This document shows positions 53,330 through 63,264 of a DNA stretch of 64,000 bases, piece after piece; the first letter of the stretch is position 1, and the number at the start of each line of letters is the position of its first letter. The position numbers were made by a program, and so were the translations under genes. The DNA is from Caenimonas soli (lineage in GTDB: Bacteria; Pseudomonadota; Gammaproteobacteria; Burkholderiales; Burkholderiaceae_C). The stretch is taken from positions 248,001 to 312,000 of the forward strand of contig NZ_JABJVV010000004.1 of assembly GCF_013155545.1 (NCBI RefSeq), written 5' to 3'. Under the pieces are notes generated by a model that worked only from the letters and a program-made list of their open reading frames with translations, was not told the origin of the DNA and did no database searches.

Positions 53330-55297
53330 ATGGCAAGCAAACTTCCCCCCGAATACTCCGAAGGTTCGATCCGTGTGCTCAAGGGCCTGGAGCCCGTCAA
53401 GCAGCGGCCCGGCATGTACACGCGCACCGACAACCCGCTGCACGTCATCCAGGAAGTCCTGGACAACGCCGCGGACGAGGCCCTGGCCGGGCACGGCAAG
53501 CGGATCAAGACCATCCTGCATACCGACGGCTCGGTGAGCGTCGAGGACGACGGCCGCGGCATCCCGTTCGGCCTGCACCCCGAAGAGAAAGCCCCGGTGA
53601 TCGAACTGGTGTTCACCCGCCTGCATGCCGGCGGCAAGTTCGACAAGGGCAAGGGCGGCGCCTACAGCTTCTCAGGGGGTTTGCACGGCGTTGGCGTTTC
53701 CGTCACCAATGCGTTGGCCAAGCGGCTGGAAGCCACCACGCACCGCGACGGCCAGGTGGCGAGGATCGTCTTCCAGGCGGGCGACGTCACCGAGCAATTG
53801 CAGCTGCGCAAGGGCGTCGAGGGCGACCGGCGCCAGGGCACCACGGTGCGCGTCTGGCCCGACCCCAAATATTTCGAATCCAGCCAGCTGCCGATGGCCG
53901 AACTGGCGCACCTGCTGCGCAGCAAGGCCGTGCTCATGCCCGGCGTCACCGTGTCGCTGGTCAACGAAAAGACCAAGGAAACGCAGAGCTGGCAGTACAA
54001 GGGTGGCCTGCGTGACTACCTGATGCAGACGCTCACCGGCGACCCGGTCATCCCGCTGTTCGAGGGCGAGGGGTTCGCCCAGAACAACGACAACTTCGCC
54101 GAAGGCGAGGGCGCCCAGTGGTGCGTGGCCTTCACCGAGGACGGGCAGCCGGTGCGCGAGAGCTACGTCAACCTGATTCCCACCAGCGCCGGCGGCACGC
54201 ATGAGAGCGGCCTGCGCGACGGCCTGTTCAATGCCGTCAAGAGCTTCGTGGATCTGCACTCGCTGCTGCCCAAAGGCGTCAAGCTGTTGCCCGAAGACGT
54301 GTTCGCCCGCGCTTCCTATGTGCTGTCGGCCAAAGTGCTCGATCCGCAGTTCCAGGGCCAGATCAAGGAGCGCCTGAATTCGCGCGATGCCGTGCGCCTG
54401 GTGTCCAGCTTCGTGCGGCCGGCGCTCGAGCTCTGGCTCAACCAGCACGTGGAATACGGGCGCAAGCTGGCCGAGCTGGCGATCAAGGCCGCGCAAAGCC
54501 GGCAGAAGGCCGGGCAGAAGGTCGAGAAGCGCAAAGGCTCCGGCGTAGCCGTGCTGCCGGGCAAGCTTACGGATTGCGAAAGCAAGGACATCAGCCACAA
54601 CGAGGTCTTCCTGGTCGAGGGTGACTCGGCCGGCGGCAGCGCCAAGATGGGTCGGGACAAGGAAAGCCAGGCCATCCTGCCGTTGCGCGGCAAGGTGCTC
54701 AACACCTGGGAGGTCGAGCGCGACCGCCTGTTCGCCAACACCGAAATCCACGACATCGCGGTGGCGATCGGCGTGGACCCGCACGGCCCCAACGACACGC
54801 CGGACCTTTCGGGCCTGCGCTACGGGAAGGTTTGTATCCTGTCGGACGCCGACGTGGACGGCTCGCACATCCAGGTTCTGCTGCTGACCTTGTTCTTCCG
54901 CCATTTCCCCAAGCTGATAGAAACCGGCCATGTCTATGTGGCCCGGCCGCCGCTGTTCCGTGTGGATGCGCCGGCTCGCGGCAAAAAGCCCGCTTCCAAG
55001 ACCTATGCACTTGACGAGGGCGAATTGACCGCTATCTTGGACAAGCTGCGCAAGGAAGGCGTGCGCGAAGGGGCTTGGAACATCAGCCGCTTCAAGGGCC
55101 TGGGCGAGATGAGCGCGGAACAACTGTGGGATACCACACTCAATCCGGATACGCGCCGGCTGCTGCCGGTACAGTTGGGCAAGGTGGACTTTCTGCAAAC
55201 CGAGAACCTGATCACCAAGTTGATGGGTAAGGGCGAAGCGGCGGCCCGCCGCGAGCTGATGGAACTGCACGGCGACTCCGTGGAAATCGACGTCTGA
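53330..55297 (+). CDS. parE: DNA topoisomerase IV subunit B
   Basis: 655 residues. Seen: GHKL ATPase with VLDNAADEALAG, VEDDGRGIPFG and SGGLHGVGVSVTNALA; the TOPRIM domain with VEGDSAGGSAKMGRD, PLRGKVLNTWEV and DADVDGSHIQVLLL; and the end RFKGLGEMSAEQLWDTTLNP. ParE length (about 630-660) and these motifs exclude GyrB, which has about 800. With ParC (57876) it decatenates sister chromosomes. A LexA box lies in front, which is not usual for this gene. Confidence 0.95.
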   Translation: MASKLPPEYSEGSIRVLKGLEPVKQRPGMYTRTDNPLHVIQEVLDNAADEALAGHGKRIKTILHTDGSVSVEDDGRGIPFGLHPEEKAPVIELVFTRLHAGGKFDKGKGGAYSFSGGLHGVGVSVTNALAKRLEATTHRDGQVARIVFQAGDVTEQLQLRKGVEGDRRQGTTVRVWPDPKYFESSQLPMAELAHLLRSKAVLMPGVTVSLVNEKTKETQSWQYKGGLRDYLMQTLTGDPVIPLFEGEGFAQNNDNFAEGEGAQWCVAFTEDGQPVRESYVNLIPTSAGGTHESGLRDGLFNAVKSFVDLHSLLPKGVKLLPEDVFARASYVLSAKVLDPQFQGQIKERLNSRDAVRLVSSFVRPALELWLNQHVEYGRKLAELAIKAAQSRQKAGQKVEKRKGSGVAVLPGKLTDCESKDISHNEVFLVEGDSAGGSAKMGRDKESQAILPLRGKVLNTWEVERDRLFANTEIHDIAVAIGVDPHGPNDTPDLSGLRYGKVCILSDADVDGSHIQVLLLTLFFRHFPKLIETGHVYVARPPLFRVDAPARGKKPASKTYALDEGELTAILDKLRKEGVREGAWNISRFKGLGEMSAEQLWDTTLNPDTRRLLPVQLGKVDFLQTENLITKLMGKGEAAARRELMELHGDSVEIDV

Positions 55298-55312
55298 CGA
55301 GCCAAGGCATTC

Positions 55313-55873
55313 ATGACCGCCGCCAATTTCGCCGCCAGCTCACCCGACCGCACCACGGCCCGGGTGCGCTTGCGACCGACGATGACGAGCGACCTGGAGT
55401 TCGTGCTCTCGCTGGAGCAGGATCCGGAGAACCTGGCCTTCATCACGCCCTGGGAGCGCACCCAGCATGAGGCCGCGATCCGCTTTCCCGATTTCCGCCA
55501 CTTCATCATCGAAGGCGGCCCCGATCTCAACGCCGTCGGCTTCCTGATACTGATCGGTTGCCGCAGCCAGCACCAGTCGCTGGAGCTCAAGCGCATGGTG
55601 GTCCAGGCCAAGGGTTCGGGCTTCGGCCGGGCGGCGCTGCGGGTGGCCAAGAAAGTCGCCTTCGACGACCTGGGCGCGCACCGCTTCTGGCTGGACGTGA
55701 AGGCGCGCAACAGCCGGGCCAAGGCGCTCTACGACGGCGAGGGCTTCGTGGTCGAGGGCCAGTTGCGCGACTCGGTGAAGGTGGCCGACGGCTTCGATTC
55801 GCTGATCGTCATGTCGATGCTGCGGCCCGAGTTCACCGGGCGCCGCAGCCTGGGGCTGGAGATGCGCGCATGA
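55313..55873 (+). CDS. GNAT-family N-acetyltransferase (RimJ/RimL-like)
   Basis: 186 residues. Seen: TARVRLRPTMTSDLEFVLSL, then WERTQHEAAIRFPDFRHFII, GFLILIGCR, and the acetyl-CoA segment KRMVVQAKGSGFGRAALRVA with FWLDVKARNSRAKALYDGEG. GNAT fold of the Acetyltransf_3 type; the acceptor is unknown. It starts 15 bases after parE, and the stop overlaps the next start (ATGA), so the parE-parC block reads as one operon with these passengers. Confidence 0.87.
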   Translation: MTAANFAASSPDRTTARVRLRPTMTSDLEFVLSLEQDPENLAFITPWERTQHEAAIRFPDFRHFIIEGGPDLNAVGFLILIGCRSQHQSLELKRMVVQAKGSGFGRAALRVAKKVAFDDLGAHRFWLDVKARNSRAKALYDGEGFVVEGQLRDSVKVADGFDSLIVMSMLRPEFTGRRSLGLEMRA

Positions 55874-56649
55874 CGATGAAGCGCCTCAGGTCAGTGATCG
55901 CAGCTGGCTTACTGCTGCTGGGCCTGCTGCCTCTCGCGCAGGCCGAGGTCTGGGGCTATGTCGATGCCAAGGGCGTCGCGCATTTCGCGGCCGAGAAGAT
56001 CGACGAGCGCTACGAGCTGTTCTTCCGCGGAGGCGAGAGCTTCGACACTGCCCGCGGGCTGGGTACGCCGCGGGCCGTGGCGGTTCCGTCCGCGGCTCCC
56101 AGGCTCATCGCCTTCTTCGAGATTTCTCCCAGCTACAAGCAGGTGAAGCATCACCTGCGCGAAGCATCCAGGGCCCATGGCATCGACTACGAACTGCTGC
56201 AGGCCCTGATCGCCACCGAGTCGGGCTTCGACGCCGGCGCCGTGTCGCCCAAGGGCGCCGTGGGGCTGATGCAGATCATGCCGGCCACCGCCGAGCGCTA
56301 CGGCGTGACCGCCGACAAGAAGACGCCGGTAGAGAAAAAGCTGACCGACCCTCGCACCAACATCAAGACCGGTACGCGTTACCTGCGCTACCTGCTGGAC
56401 CTTTTCCCCGGCCGGCTGGAGCTGGCGCTCGCCGCCTACAACGCCGGCGAAGGCGCGGTGCAGCGGGCCGGCAACCAGATTCCCAATTACCGCGAGACGC
56501 AGAACTACGTCAAGACGGTGATGCAGCTCTATGCCATGCTGCGGCCGCCCTCGATGATGGGATCCGGCCGCTCGCCCGGCCGTGTGCGGATGGAACTGCC
56601 CGTTGGCGGCGCAGTGGGCCGCGGCAACCTCCCGGCCGAGCGTGATTGA
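55870..56649 (+). CDS. Lytic transglycosylase (SLT domain), exported
   Basis: 259 residues from the ATG at 55870 (another ATG at 55876). Seen: a signal peptide to about PLAQAEV; a small N-terminal domain WGYVDAKGVAHFAAEKID (DUF4124-like); and the SLT domain with the catalytic Glu in ALIATESGFDAGAVSPKGAV, then GLMQIMPATAERYGV, and ALAAYNAGEGAVQRAG. It cleaves peptidoglycan glycan strands with formation of 1,6-anhydro-MurNAc in the periplasm. Lies between GNAT and the GGDEF-like gene. Confidence 0.9.
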   Translation: MTMKRLRSVIAAGLLLLGLLPLAQAEVWGYVDAKGVAHFAAEKIDERYELFFRGGESFDTARGLGTPRAVAVPSAAPRLIAFFEISPSYKQVKHHLREASRAHGIDYELLQALIATESGFDAGAVSPKGAVGLMQIMPATAERYGVTADKKTPVEKKLTDPRTNIKTGTRYLRYLLDLFPGRLELALAAYNAGEGAVQRAGNQIPNYRETQNYVKTVMQLYAMLRPPSMMGSGRSPGRVRMELPVGGAVGRGNLPAERD

Positions 56650-56703
56650 CGCTGCCGGTTCGCACCGCGCAGTCACCGGCCATGCTTTGAGAGGAGCAGG
56701 GCG

Positions 56704-57846
56704 ATGACGATGTTGCCGGTCGATCCGGATGAACTGGTCGCACTCGGCGCCTTCGCGGGGGCCCAGGTGCTGGTCGTCTGTTTCAGCGTGATCATCGCGA
56801 ACGTCTATCGCGAAAGGGCGCTGCTCTTGCACGGCGCCGCCACCATGATGGGCGTGCTGGCGGTGCAGACCGTGGTCGGGGGCCACTCCCTCCTTGCCGA
56901 AGCCATCCTGCTCATGGTCCTGGCCGTGGACGGCCTGCAGCTGCGCGAGCTGGTGAAACATGCGGGCGCCTTGCGCCAACCCCGCCGTTGGCTGATGGCC
57001 ATCAGCCTGGGCCTGTTGCCGGCGCTGGCGCTGGCCGGCTACGTGGCCGGCTGGCACCTGCTGCTGCCCGGCTTGGCCGCATGGAGCGCGGTCGTCATGG
57101 TGATCATGCTGCGTGCCTGGCCGCAGGGCCGGCCCTGGGCCGGATGGTTGGTGCCCGGGCAGCTGGCTCTGGTCGCGGGTGTCGGCTGGCAGGGGTGGCA
57201 CGCCATCGACAAGGCGTCCGACCCGGTCTTGCCGCTGGCGGCCCTGCTGAGTGTGTGGAGCGCGACTGTGTTCCTGGCGACCGCCTGGCGCAACCGGATC
57301 TTCGGCGAAACGCGTCTGCGCATGGACGCGCGCAACACCATCGATCCGCTGACGGGGCTGTCCACGCCCCTGATCTTCTACGACCGCGTCGGCGCAGTGC
57401 GCAACTTGATCAAGCGTTATGGCCACCCCAGTGTGCTTCTGCTTGCGCACATCGAGAACCTGGATCGCTTGTCGGCCGAGTTCGGGCCCGAAGTGGCCGA
57501 GTCGGCGCTGCTGGTCGCGGCCAACCGCATCCGCCAGACATTGCGCGACGGCGACGTTGCCGCGCGCCTGTCGCACTCGCGCATCGCGGTGCTGGCCGAG
57601 GGCATGACGCTGGCCGAGGGTTCCGCCAACCTGGCCAGCCGCATCCTGGTCGCCGGCCTCAAGGAGCCGTTGCCCGCCGCGCTCACCGAGTTCCTGCACT
57701 TTCGCATCGTGCTCACCGCGATCCCGGTCAACGACATGCCGGCCAAGACGCTGTTGCAGCGGCTGTCCATGAAGCTGGACCAGCAATTGCTCACCCCATC
57801 CGACCGCCGCATCCTCACCCTCACGGCCGAGGATTTGCTGGCCTGA
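56704..57846 (+). CDS. Membrane protein with degenerate GGDEF domain
   Basis: 380 residues. Seen: about six N-terminal membrane helices (residues 15-200), a linker with RLRMDARNTIDPLTGLSTP, the normal DxLTGLxNR start of a GGDEF domain, and a domain of correct length ending LTLTAEDLLA. At the place of GGDEF the sequence is SHSRIAVLAEG, so neither the active-site acids nor the RxxD I-site can be recognised. It probably does not make cyclic di-GMP; a sensing or binding role is possible. It lies just before parC, 30 bases away. Confidence 0.8.
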   Translation: MTMLPVDPDELVALGAFAGAQVLVVCFSVIIANVYRERALLLHGAATMMGVLAVQTVVGGHSLLAEAILLMVLAVDGLQLRELVKHAGALRQPRRWLMAISLGLLPALALAGYVAGWHLLLPGLAAWSAVVMVIMLRAWPQGRPWAGWLVPGQLALVAGVGWQGWHAIDKASDPVLPLAALLSVWSATVFLATAWRNRIFGETRLRMDARNTIDPLTGLSTPLIFYDRVGAVRNLIKRYGHPSVLLLAHIENLDRLSAEFGPEVAESALLVAANRIRQTLRDGDVAARLSHSRIAVLAEGMTLAEGSANLASRILVAGLKEPLPAALTEFLHFRIVLTAIPVNDMPAKTLLQRLSMKLDQQLLTPSDRRILTLTAEDLLA

Positions 57847-57875
57847 AGCGTTAACTTTCCTGCCTTTCGAAATCA

Positions 57876-60209
57876 ATGGACCAAGAACTGATCTCCCTCA
57901 ACAGTAGCGACGGCGGCGACGACACCGACCTGGATCTGGCCTCGTACGCCCAGCGGGCGTATCTCGAATACGCGCTGAGCGTGGTCAAGGGGCGCGCTTT
58001 GCCCGACGTGTGCGACGGGCAGAAACCCGTGCAGCGCCGCATCCTGTATTCCATGTCGCGCATGGGCCTGGGGTACACCGGCGCCGGCGGCGCGCGGCCC
58101 GTCAAGAGCGCCCGCGTCGTGGGCGATGTGCTGGGCCGCTTCCATCCGCATGGCGACCAGGCGGCGTACGACGCACTGGTGCGCATGGCGCAGGACTTCT
58201 CGCAGCGCTATCCGCTGATCGACGGCCATGGCAACTTCGGCAGCCGCGACGGCGACGGCGCCGCGGCCATGCGATACACCGAAGCGCGGCTGGCGCGCAT
58301 CACCAACCTGCTGCTCGACGAGATCGACGAAGGCACGGTCGCCTTCATTCCCAACTACGACGGCAGCACGCAGGAGCCGCAGCAGCTGCCCGCGCGCCTG
58401 CCGTTCACGCTGCTCAATGGCGCCAGCGGCATCGCCGTGGGCCTGGCCACCGAGATTCCCAGCCACAACCTGCGCGAAGTGGCCGACGCCTGCGTGGCGC
58501 TGATCAAGAACAGCAAGCTGCCCGACGACGAGCTGGCCGAACTGCTCCCGGGGCCCGACTATCCAGGCGGCGGCCAGATCATCAGCCCGGCATCGGACAT
58601 CGCCGAGGCCTACCGCACGGGGCGCGGATCGCTCAAGGTGCGGGCGCGCTGGAAGATCGAGGAACTCGCGCGCGGCCAATGGCAATTGGTCGTCAACGAA
58701 CTGCCGCCGGGCGTGAGTACGCAGAAGGTGCTGGAAGAAATCGAGGAGCTCACCAACCCCAAGGTCAAGGCCGGCAAGAAGGCGCTGAGCCAGGACCAGG
58801 TGCAGCTGAAGCAAACGGTGTTGTCCGTCCTCGACACCGTGCGCGACGAATCGAGCAAGGACGCCGCCGTTCGCCTGGTGTTCGAGCCCAAGACCAGCCG
58901 CATCGAGCAGCGCGACCTCATCACCACGCTGCTGGCCCAGACCAGCCTGGAAAGCTCCTCGCCGATCAACCTCACTTCGATCGGGCTGGATGGCCGGCCG
59001 GTGCAGAAGTCGCTGCGGCAGATGCTGCTGGAGTGGATCGAGTTCCGCCAGGCCACGATTGAGCGGCGGTCGCGCCATCGCCTGGGCAAGGTCCTCGATC
59101 GCATCCACATCCTCGAAGGGCGGCAGCTGGTGCTGCTGAACATCGACGAAGTGATCGCCATCATCCGCAAGAGCGACGAGCCCAAGGCGGCGCTGATCGC
59201 GCGTTTCAAGTTGAGCGACCGCCAGGCCGAGGACATCCTGGAAATCCGCCTGCGCCAACTGGCGCGGCTGGAAGCGATCAAGATCGAGCAGGAGCTGAAG
59301 GAACTGCGCGAAGACCAGAAGAAGCTGGAAGAGATCCTCGGCAGCCCGGCGGCGCTGCGCAAGCTGATGGTCAAGGAAATCGAGCAGGACGCCAAGCAGT
59401 TCGCCGATGCGCGCCGCACGCTGATCCAGACCGAGAAGAAGGCCGTGGCCGAGATCAAGGTGATCGACGAGCCGGTCACCGTCGTCGTTTCGCAAAAAGG
59501 CTGGGTGCGGGCGCGCCAGGGCCAGGGGCACGAAGCGGCAAGCTTTGCCTTCAAGGCCGGCGACGGCCTGTACGCGGCTTTCGAGTGCCGCACGGTCGAT
59601 ACCTTGCTGGCCTTCGGCAGCAATGGCCGGGTGTACACGGTGCCGGTTTCCTTGCTGCCCGGCGCTCGCGGCGACGGCCAGCCGGTGACCACCCTGATTG
59701 AGCTGGAACCGGGCACGCATCTGCTGCACTACTTCGCCGGCGCCCCGGGCGCCTGGCTGCTTTTGAGCAGCTCGGGCGGCTACGGCTTCCTGGCGACGGT
59801 GGAAAACATGATGTCGCGCCTGAAGGCCGGCAAGGCCTTCATCAGCTGCGGCGAAGGTGAAGTCGTATGTCGGCCTTCACCGGCCAACGTGCCGCCACAG
59901 ACGCCGGCCACGCATGTCGCCTGCGCCTCCACCGGCGGGCGCATCCTCACCTTCGAGATCGGCGAACTCAAGCCGATGTCCAACGGCGGGCGTGGCCTGA
60001 TGCTGATCGACCTGGAGGCCAAGGACGCGCTGGCGGGCGCCGCGGCCTACACGCGCAGCGTGAAAATCTCCGGCATCGGACGCGGCGGCAAGGAGCGCGA
60101 CGAGACGCTGGAGATCCGTTCGCTGAACAATGCCAAGGCCGCGCGCGGACGTAAGGGCAAGGCGGCGGACCTGGGCTTCAAACCGACTTCTATCGAGCGG
60201 GTGGAGTAG
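57876..60209 (+). CDS. parC: DNA topoisomerase IV subunit A
   Basis: 777 residues. Seen: [21 protein letters not shown] with [28 protein letters not shown], the DNA-cleaving Tyr134 in [10 protein letters not shown], a coiled-coil with [12 protein letters not shown], and a C-terminal beta-propeller part with short blades. Together with ParE it decatenates chromosomes. In the quinolone-resistance region the Ser that follows HPHGD in E. coli is Gln here, and the acidic residue four further on is Asp. The length and propeller fit ParC, not GyrA. Confidence 0.95.
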   Translation: MDQELISLNSSDGGDDTDLDLASYAQRAYLEYALSVVKGRALPDVCDGQKPVQRRILYSMSRMGLGYTGAGGARPVKSARVVGDVLGRFHPHGDQAAYDALVRMAQDFSQRYPLIDGHGNFGSRDGDGAAAMRYTEARLARITNLLLDEIDEGTVAFIPNYDGSTQEPQQLPARLPFTLLNGASGIAVGLATEIPSHNLREVADACVALIKNSKLPDDELAELLPGPDYPGGGQIISPASDIAEAYRTGRGSLKVRARWKIEELARGQWQLVVNELPPGVSTQKVLEEIEELTNPKVKAGKKALSQDQVQLKQTVLSVLDTVRDESSKDAAVRLVFEPKTSRIEQRDLITTLLAQTSLESSSPINLTSIGLDGRPVQKSLRQMLLEWIEFRQATIERRSRHRLGKVLDRIHILEGRQLVLLNIDEVIAIIRKSDEPKAALIARFKLSDRQAEDILEIRLRQLARLEAIKIEQELKELREDQKKLEEILGSPAALRKLMVKEIEQDAKQFADARRTLIQTEKKAVAEIKVIDEPVTVVVSQKGWVRARQGQGHEAASFAFKAGDGLYAAFECRTVDTLLAFGSNGRVYTVPVSLLPGARGDGQPVTTLIELEPGTHLLHYFAGAPGAWLLLSSSGGYGFLATVENMMSRLKAGKAFISCGEGEVVCRPSPANVPPQTPATHVACASTGGRILTFEIGELKPMSNGGRGLMLIDLEAKDALAGAAAYTRSVKISGIGRGGKERDETLEIRSLNNAKAARGRKGKAADLGFKPTSIERVE

Positions 60210-60342
60210 CCGCTGTTGTCATGCCTGCCGGTCGGGCTGGACTGACGAGCATGTGGATGGCGGTATCGCTTGCTCTACAGATTGCATCGCGCTGGGTTTG
60301 GCGGCACACTGCAAAGGTTTCAAGCGACCGGTGGTGAAGGCG

Positions 60343-60879
60343 ATGAGGCCCAGCATTTCAGTCAACACGGACGCGTTACCGGCAGGCCTCGCCTGCCTGC
60401 TCTGCCTGCTAGCACTTCTGGCTCCTGCAGGCGCTCAAACCATCACCGAGCGCGCCGAGCGCGACGAAATCTCGATCATGCCCAGCGAAGACCCTGCAAT
60501 GCGAAGAGCGTTCGAGCAGGCGAGGGGCACGTTGGATTGGTTTCTTGCGCGCGCTTCCTCTCCGCCCGCGGGAACAACGGGCTATGCACTAAAGGTTGCC
60601 GTATCGGATGGACGGGGCACCGAGTATTTCTGGGTCAATCGGTTTGTGGCCGACGGCAACCGATTCACAGGGTATCTCGGGAATGAACCAAGACTGGTTA
60701 AGAAGTACAAGTTCGACGAACAGTTCGCATTCGACCGCGAGCAGATCGTCGACTGGATCTACATTGACACGAACTCGCGTCGCATGCGTGGCAACTACAC
60801 TGCATGCGCCCTCCTCACGAAGGAACCCGCTGCGCAAGCGGAGGCCTTCAAGCAAAGGTATGGCCTCTCATGCGAGTGA
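60343..60879 (+). CDS. Exported DUF2314 family protein
   Basis: 178 residues from the ATG at 60343. Seen: a signal peptide to about PAGAQT; then AMRRAFEQARGTLDWFLARA and the DUF2314 core with YALKVAVSDGRGTEYFWVN, RFTGYLGNEPR, and FDREQIVDWIYID followed by RMRGNYTACALL. The family (YegJ-like) has no known function; some members occur with immunity or toxin genes. Here it stands alone between parC and an exporter gene. A 130-base gap separates it from parC. Confidence 0.8.
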   Translation: MRPSISVNTDALPAGLACLLCLLALLAPAGAQTITERAERDEISIMPSEDPAMRRAFEQARGTLDWFLARASSPPAGTTGYALKVAVSDGRGTEYFWVNRFVADGNRFTGYLGNEPRLVKKYKFDEQFAFDREQIVDWIYIDTNSRRMRGNYTACALLTKEPAAQAEAFKQRYGLSCE

Positions 60880-60989
60880 AGGAGGAGTGCGACGGAAGTG
60901 ATGGCGTGGAGTGATTCTTGCCGCGCGGGCATCAATCTGTAGGCGTTCTTTCATGAAAGCAGGCGCGGCGGGCATGAGACGATAAGCCC

Positions 60990-61871
60990 ATGCCCGTCAT
61001 TCATCTGATGCTGGCCCTGGCCGTGGTGTTCATCTGGGGCACCAACTTCGTGGTCATCAAATGGGGTCTGGCCGAATTCGATCCGTTCCTGTTCGCCGCG
61101 CTTCGCTTCGCGCTGTGCATCGTCCCCTGGATCTTCTTCATCCCACGTCCCGCCGTGGCGTGGTCACGGCTCGCCTGGTTCGGAGTGCTGCTGGGCGCGG
61201 GCCAGTTCGGCCTGTTGTTCATGGCTATGCGGGCGGACGTGACGCCGGGCCTGGCCTCGCTGGTGATGCAGTCGCAGGTGTTCTTCACCATCGGCCTGTC
61301 GATGGCCCTGCAGGGCGAACGGGTCACAGGGCCGCAGTACCTGGCGCTGGCGCTCGCCGTCGCCGGCATCTCGGTGATCGGCTGGCAAAGCCTGGGCAGC
61401 GGTCAAGCCTCGGTCACGCCGCTGGGCCTGGTGCTGCTGCTGTGCGCCGCCGCTTGCTGGGCGATAGCCAACCTGGTCGCGCGCCGCGCCGGCAAGGTGA
61501 ACGCGCTGGCGTTCATCGTCTGGAGCAGCCCGTTCTCGCTGCCGCCGCTCATGTTGCTGGCCCTGTACTTTCATGGCTGGCCCGCCATGGCCGATTCGCT
61601 GGCCCATGCCAGCATCAGCGGCTGGGCGTCCGCCTTGTGGCAGGCGCTGGGCAATACCCTGTTCGGCTTCGCGATGTGGAACTGGTTGCTGGCGCGCTAC
61701 CCGGCGGCCACGGTGGCGCCCATGGCCTTGCTGGTGCCGGTGTTCGGCATGAGCGCTTCCGCGTGGCTGCTGGGTGAGCCCTTGCAGGCGTGGAAGCTGG
61801 CTGCCGCGGCGCTGGTGATCGCCGGGCTGGCCCTCAACTTCTATGCGAGCCAGCGCCCGGCCCGGGCCTGA
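60990..61871 (+). CDS. EamA/DMT-family exporter (O-acetylserine/cysteine exporter-like)
   Basis: 293 residues with ten membrane helices in two EamA repeats. Seen: LAVVFIWGTNFVVIKWGLAEFDP, LRFALCIVPW, LQGERVTGPQYLALALAVAG, NTLFGFAMWNWLLARYPAAT and the close of the second repeat PMALLVPVFGMSASAWLLGE, which is typical of YdeD/EamA. It probably exports amino acids or similar metabolites with protons. It is a single gene, convergent with ridA four bases on. Confidence 0.87.
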   Translation: MPVIHLMLALAVVFIWGTNFVVIKWGLAEFDPFLFAALRFALCIVPWIFFIPRPAVAWSRLAWFGVLLGAGQFGLLFMAMRADVTPGLASLVMQSQVFFTIGLSMALQGERVTGPQYLALALAVAGISVIGWQSLGSGQASVTPLGLVLLLCAAACWAIANLVARRAGKVNALAFIVWSSPFSLPPLMLLALYFHGWPAMADSLAHASISGWASALWQALGNTLFGFAMWNWLLARYPAATVAPMALLVPVFGMSASAWLLGEPLQAWKLAAAALVIAGLALNFYASQRPARA

Positions 61872-61874
61872 CGA

Positions 61875-62330
61875 TCAGCCGATCTCGGCCACCATATCGA
61901 TCTCGACGCAGGCGCCTGTCGGGATCTGCGCCACGCCGAAGGCGGCGCGGGCATGCTGGCCCTTCTCGCCGAAGACCTGCCCGAACAATTCGCTGGCGCC
62001 ATTGGTGACCAGGTGATGCTCGGTGAACTCGTTGGTGGAGTTGACCAGGCTGACCAGCTTGACAATGCGCGTGACTTTGTTGAGGTCGCCCACGGCCGCA
62101 TGCAACGTGCCCATCAGGTCGACGGCGACGGCGCGTGCGGCCAATTTGCCTTCGTCGGTCGTCATGTTCTTGCCGAGCTGGCCGACCCAGGACTTGCCGT
62201 CCTTCTTGGCGATGTGCCCCGAGAGGAACACCAGGTTGCCGGTGCGCACGAAGGGCACATAGGCGGCGGCGGGCGTTGCCACCGGCGGAAGGGTGATGGC
62301 GAGTTCTTTCAGCTTGTCGTAGACGCTCAT
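61875..62330 (-). CDS. RidA family protein (longer YjgF type)
   Basis: 151 residues. Seen: LKELAITLPPVATPAAAYVP, VFLSGHIAKKDGKSWVGQLG, LAARAVAVDLMGTLHAAVGD and FGEKGQHARAAFGVAQIPTGAC with EIDMVAEI. Family RidA trimers remove reactive enamine/imine intermediates; the arginine that binds the carboxylate in RidA is at QHARAAFGV here. It is followed by the transglutaminase gene upstream by 13 bases on the same strand. Confidence 0.88.
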   Translation of the reverse strand: MSVYDKLKELAITLPPVATPAAAYVPFVRTGNLVFLSGHIAKKDGKSWVGQLGKNMTTDEGKLAARAVAVDLMGTLHAAVGDLNKVTRIVKLVSLVNSTNEFTEHHLVTNGASELFGQVFGEKGQHARAAFGVAQIPTGACVEIDMVAEIG

Positions 62331-62343
62331 GAGGCCTCCTAAA

Positions 62344-63255
62344 TCAGGCGATTGTAGGAGGCGCTGACGCCGGATCGACCGGGGTCACGGTGACAGCCAC
62401 GTGCAGCTTGTGGTTGGCGCCGCCATGCAGCACCCCGCGCACGGGCGACACGTCGGAGTAGTCGCGGCCGGTGGCCAGGGTCACGTAGTCTTCGCCCGGC
62501 GCGCGGTTGTTCGTCGGATCCAGGTCGGCCCAGCTGCCGGCAGCTGCTGCCGTGCCGGGCAGATACAGCGACACCCAGGCGTGCGAGGCATCACTGCCGA
62601 CCAGCCGTGGCTTGCCCGGGGGCGGTTCGGTAAGCAGGTAGCCGCTAACGTAGCGAGCCGGCAGGCCCAGGCTGCGCAGGCAGGCCAGCATGATGTGGGC
62701 GAAGTCCTGGCACACGCCCTTGCGCATCTGCAGCGCTTCCAGGGCGGGAGTGCTGACGTCGGTCGCTTCGGTTTCGTATTCGAAGTCGGCGAAGATGCGC
62801 TCCATCAGCTCGTTGGCGGCTGCTAGCAAGGGCCGGCCGGGCGTGAAGCTGGGCCGCGCGTAAGCCAAAAAATCCTGGTGCCGCGGTACATAGGGCGAAG
62901 CGAAAACGAACTCGGCCGCAGGGTCGTAGGCAGCGCCGCGGTGGTAGCGCAGGCGCTCCCGCACTTCCTCCCAGGGCATGTCGCTTTGCGGCACGCGTGG
63001 CGCCGAGGTGGACACCAGGCTCTGCGCCATCACCTTGAGTTTCGGGTGCGTGGTCTCCAGGCTGAAGAACGCCCGGGTGTTGCCATAGATGTCGATCGCC
63101 TCGCTCTGCTGAGCGGGCGCCGGACTGATGGTCAACTGGTGGCTGAGCAAGCGTTGCTGCCCATTGTGGGCCGGCTTCAGATGCGCCATGTGCTGCGCCG
63201 TCTTCACCACCGGCGAATAGGCGTAGCGGGTTTCGTGGACGACGTGCAGCAGCAT
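62344..63255 (-). CDS. Transglutaminase-like cysteine protease family protein
   Basis: 303 residues. Seen: an N-terminal beta domain (LLHVVHETRYAYSPVVKTA), then the triad in GVCQDFAHIMLACLRSLGLP (Cys), SDASHAWVSLYLPG (His) and WADLDPTNN (Asp). This bacterial transglutaminase class is always beside circularly permuted ATP-grasp and alpha-E genes, as here, and is thought to make or break an amide-linked peptide; the exact substrate is unknown. It lies 9 bases after the alpha-E gene. Confidence 0.9.
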   Translation of the reverse strand: MLLHVVHETRYAYSPVVKTAQHMAHLKPAHNGQQRLLSHQLTISPAPAQQSEAIDIYGNTRAFFSLETTHPKLKVMAQSLVSTSAPRVPQSDMPWEEVRERLRYHRGAAYDPAAEFVFASPYVPRHQDFLAYARPSFTPGRPLLAAANELMERIFADFEYETEATDVSTPALEALQMRKGVCQDFAHIMLACLRSLGLPARYVSGYLLTEPPPGKPRLVGSDASHAWVSLYLPGTAAAAGSWADLDPTNNRAPGEDYVTLATGRDYSDVSPVRGVLHGGANHKLHVAVTVTPVDPASAPPTIA

Positions 63256-63264
63256 GGTAGGGAA

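Noticed and set aside
55909..59729. Two minus-strand frames of more than 600 codons opposite parC, transglycosylase and GGDEF-like genes
   Set aside because: Composition is His/Gln/Arg-rich and repetitive, as antisense frames of GC-rich genes are; the plus strand carries complete topoisomerase and SLT motifs.
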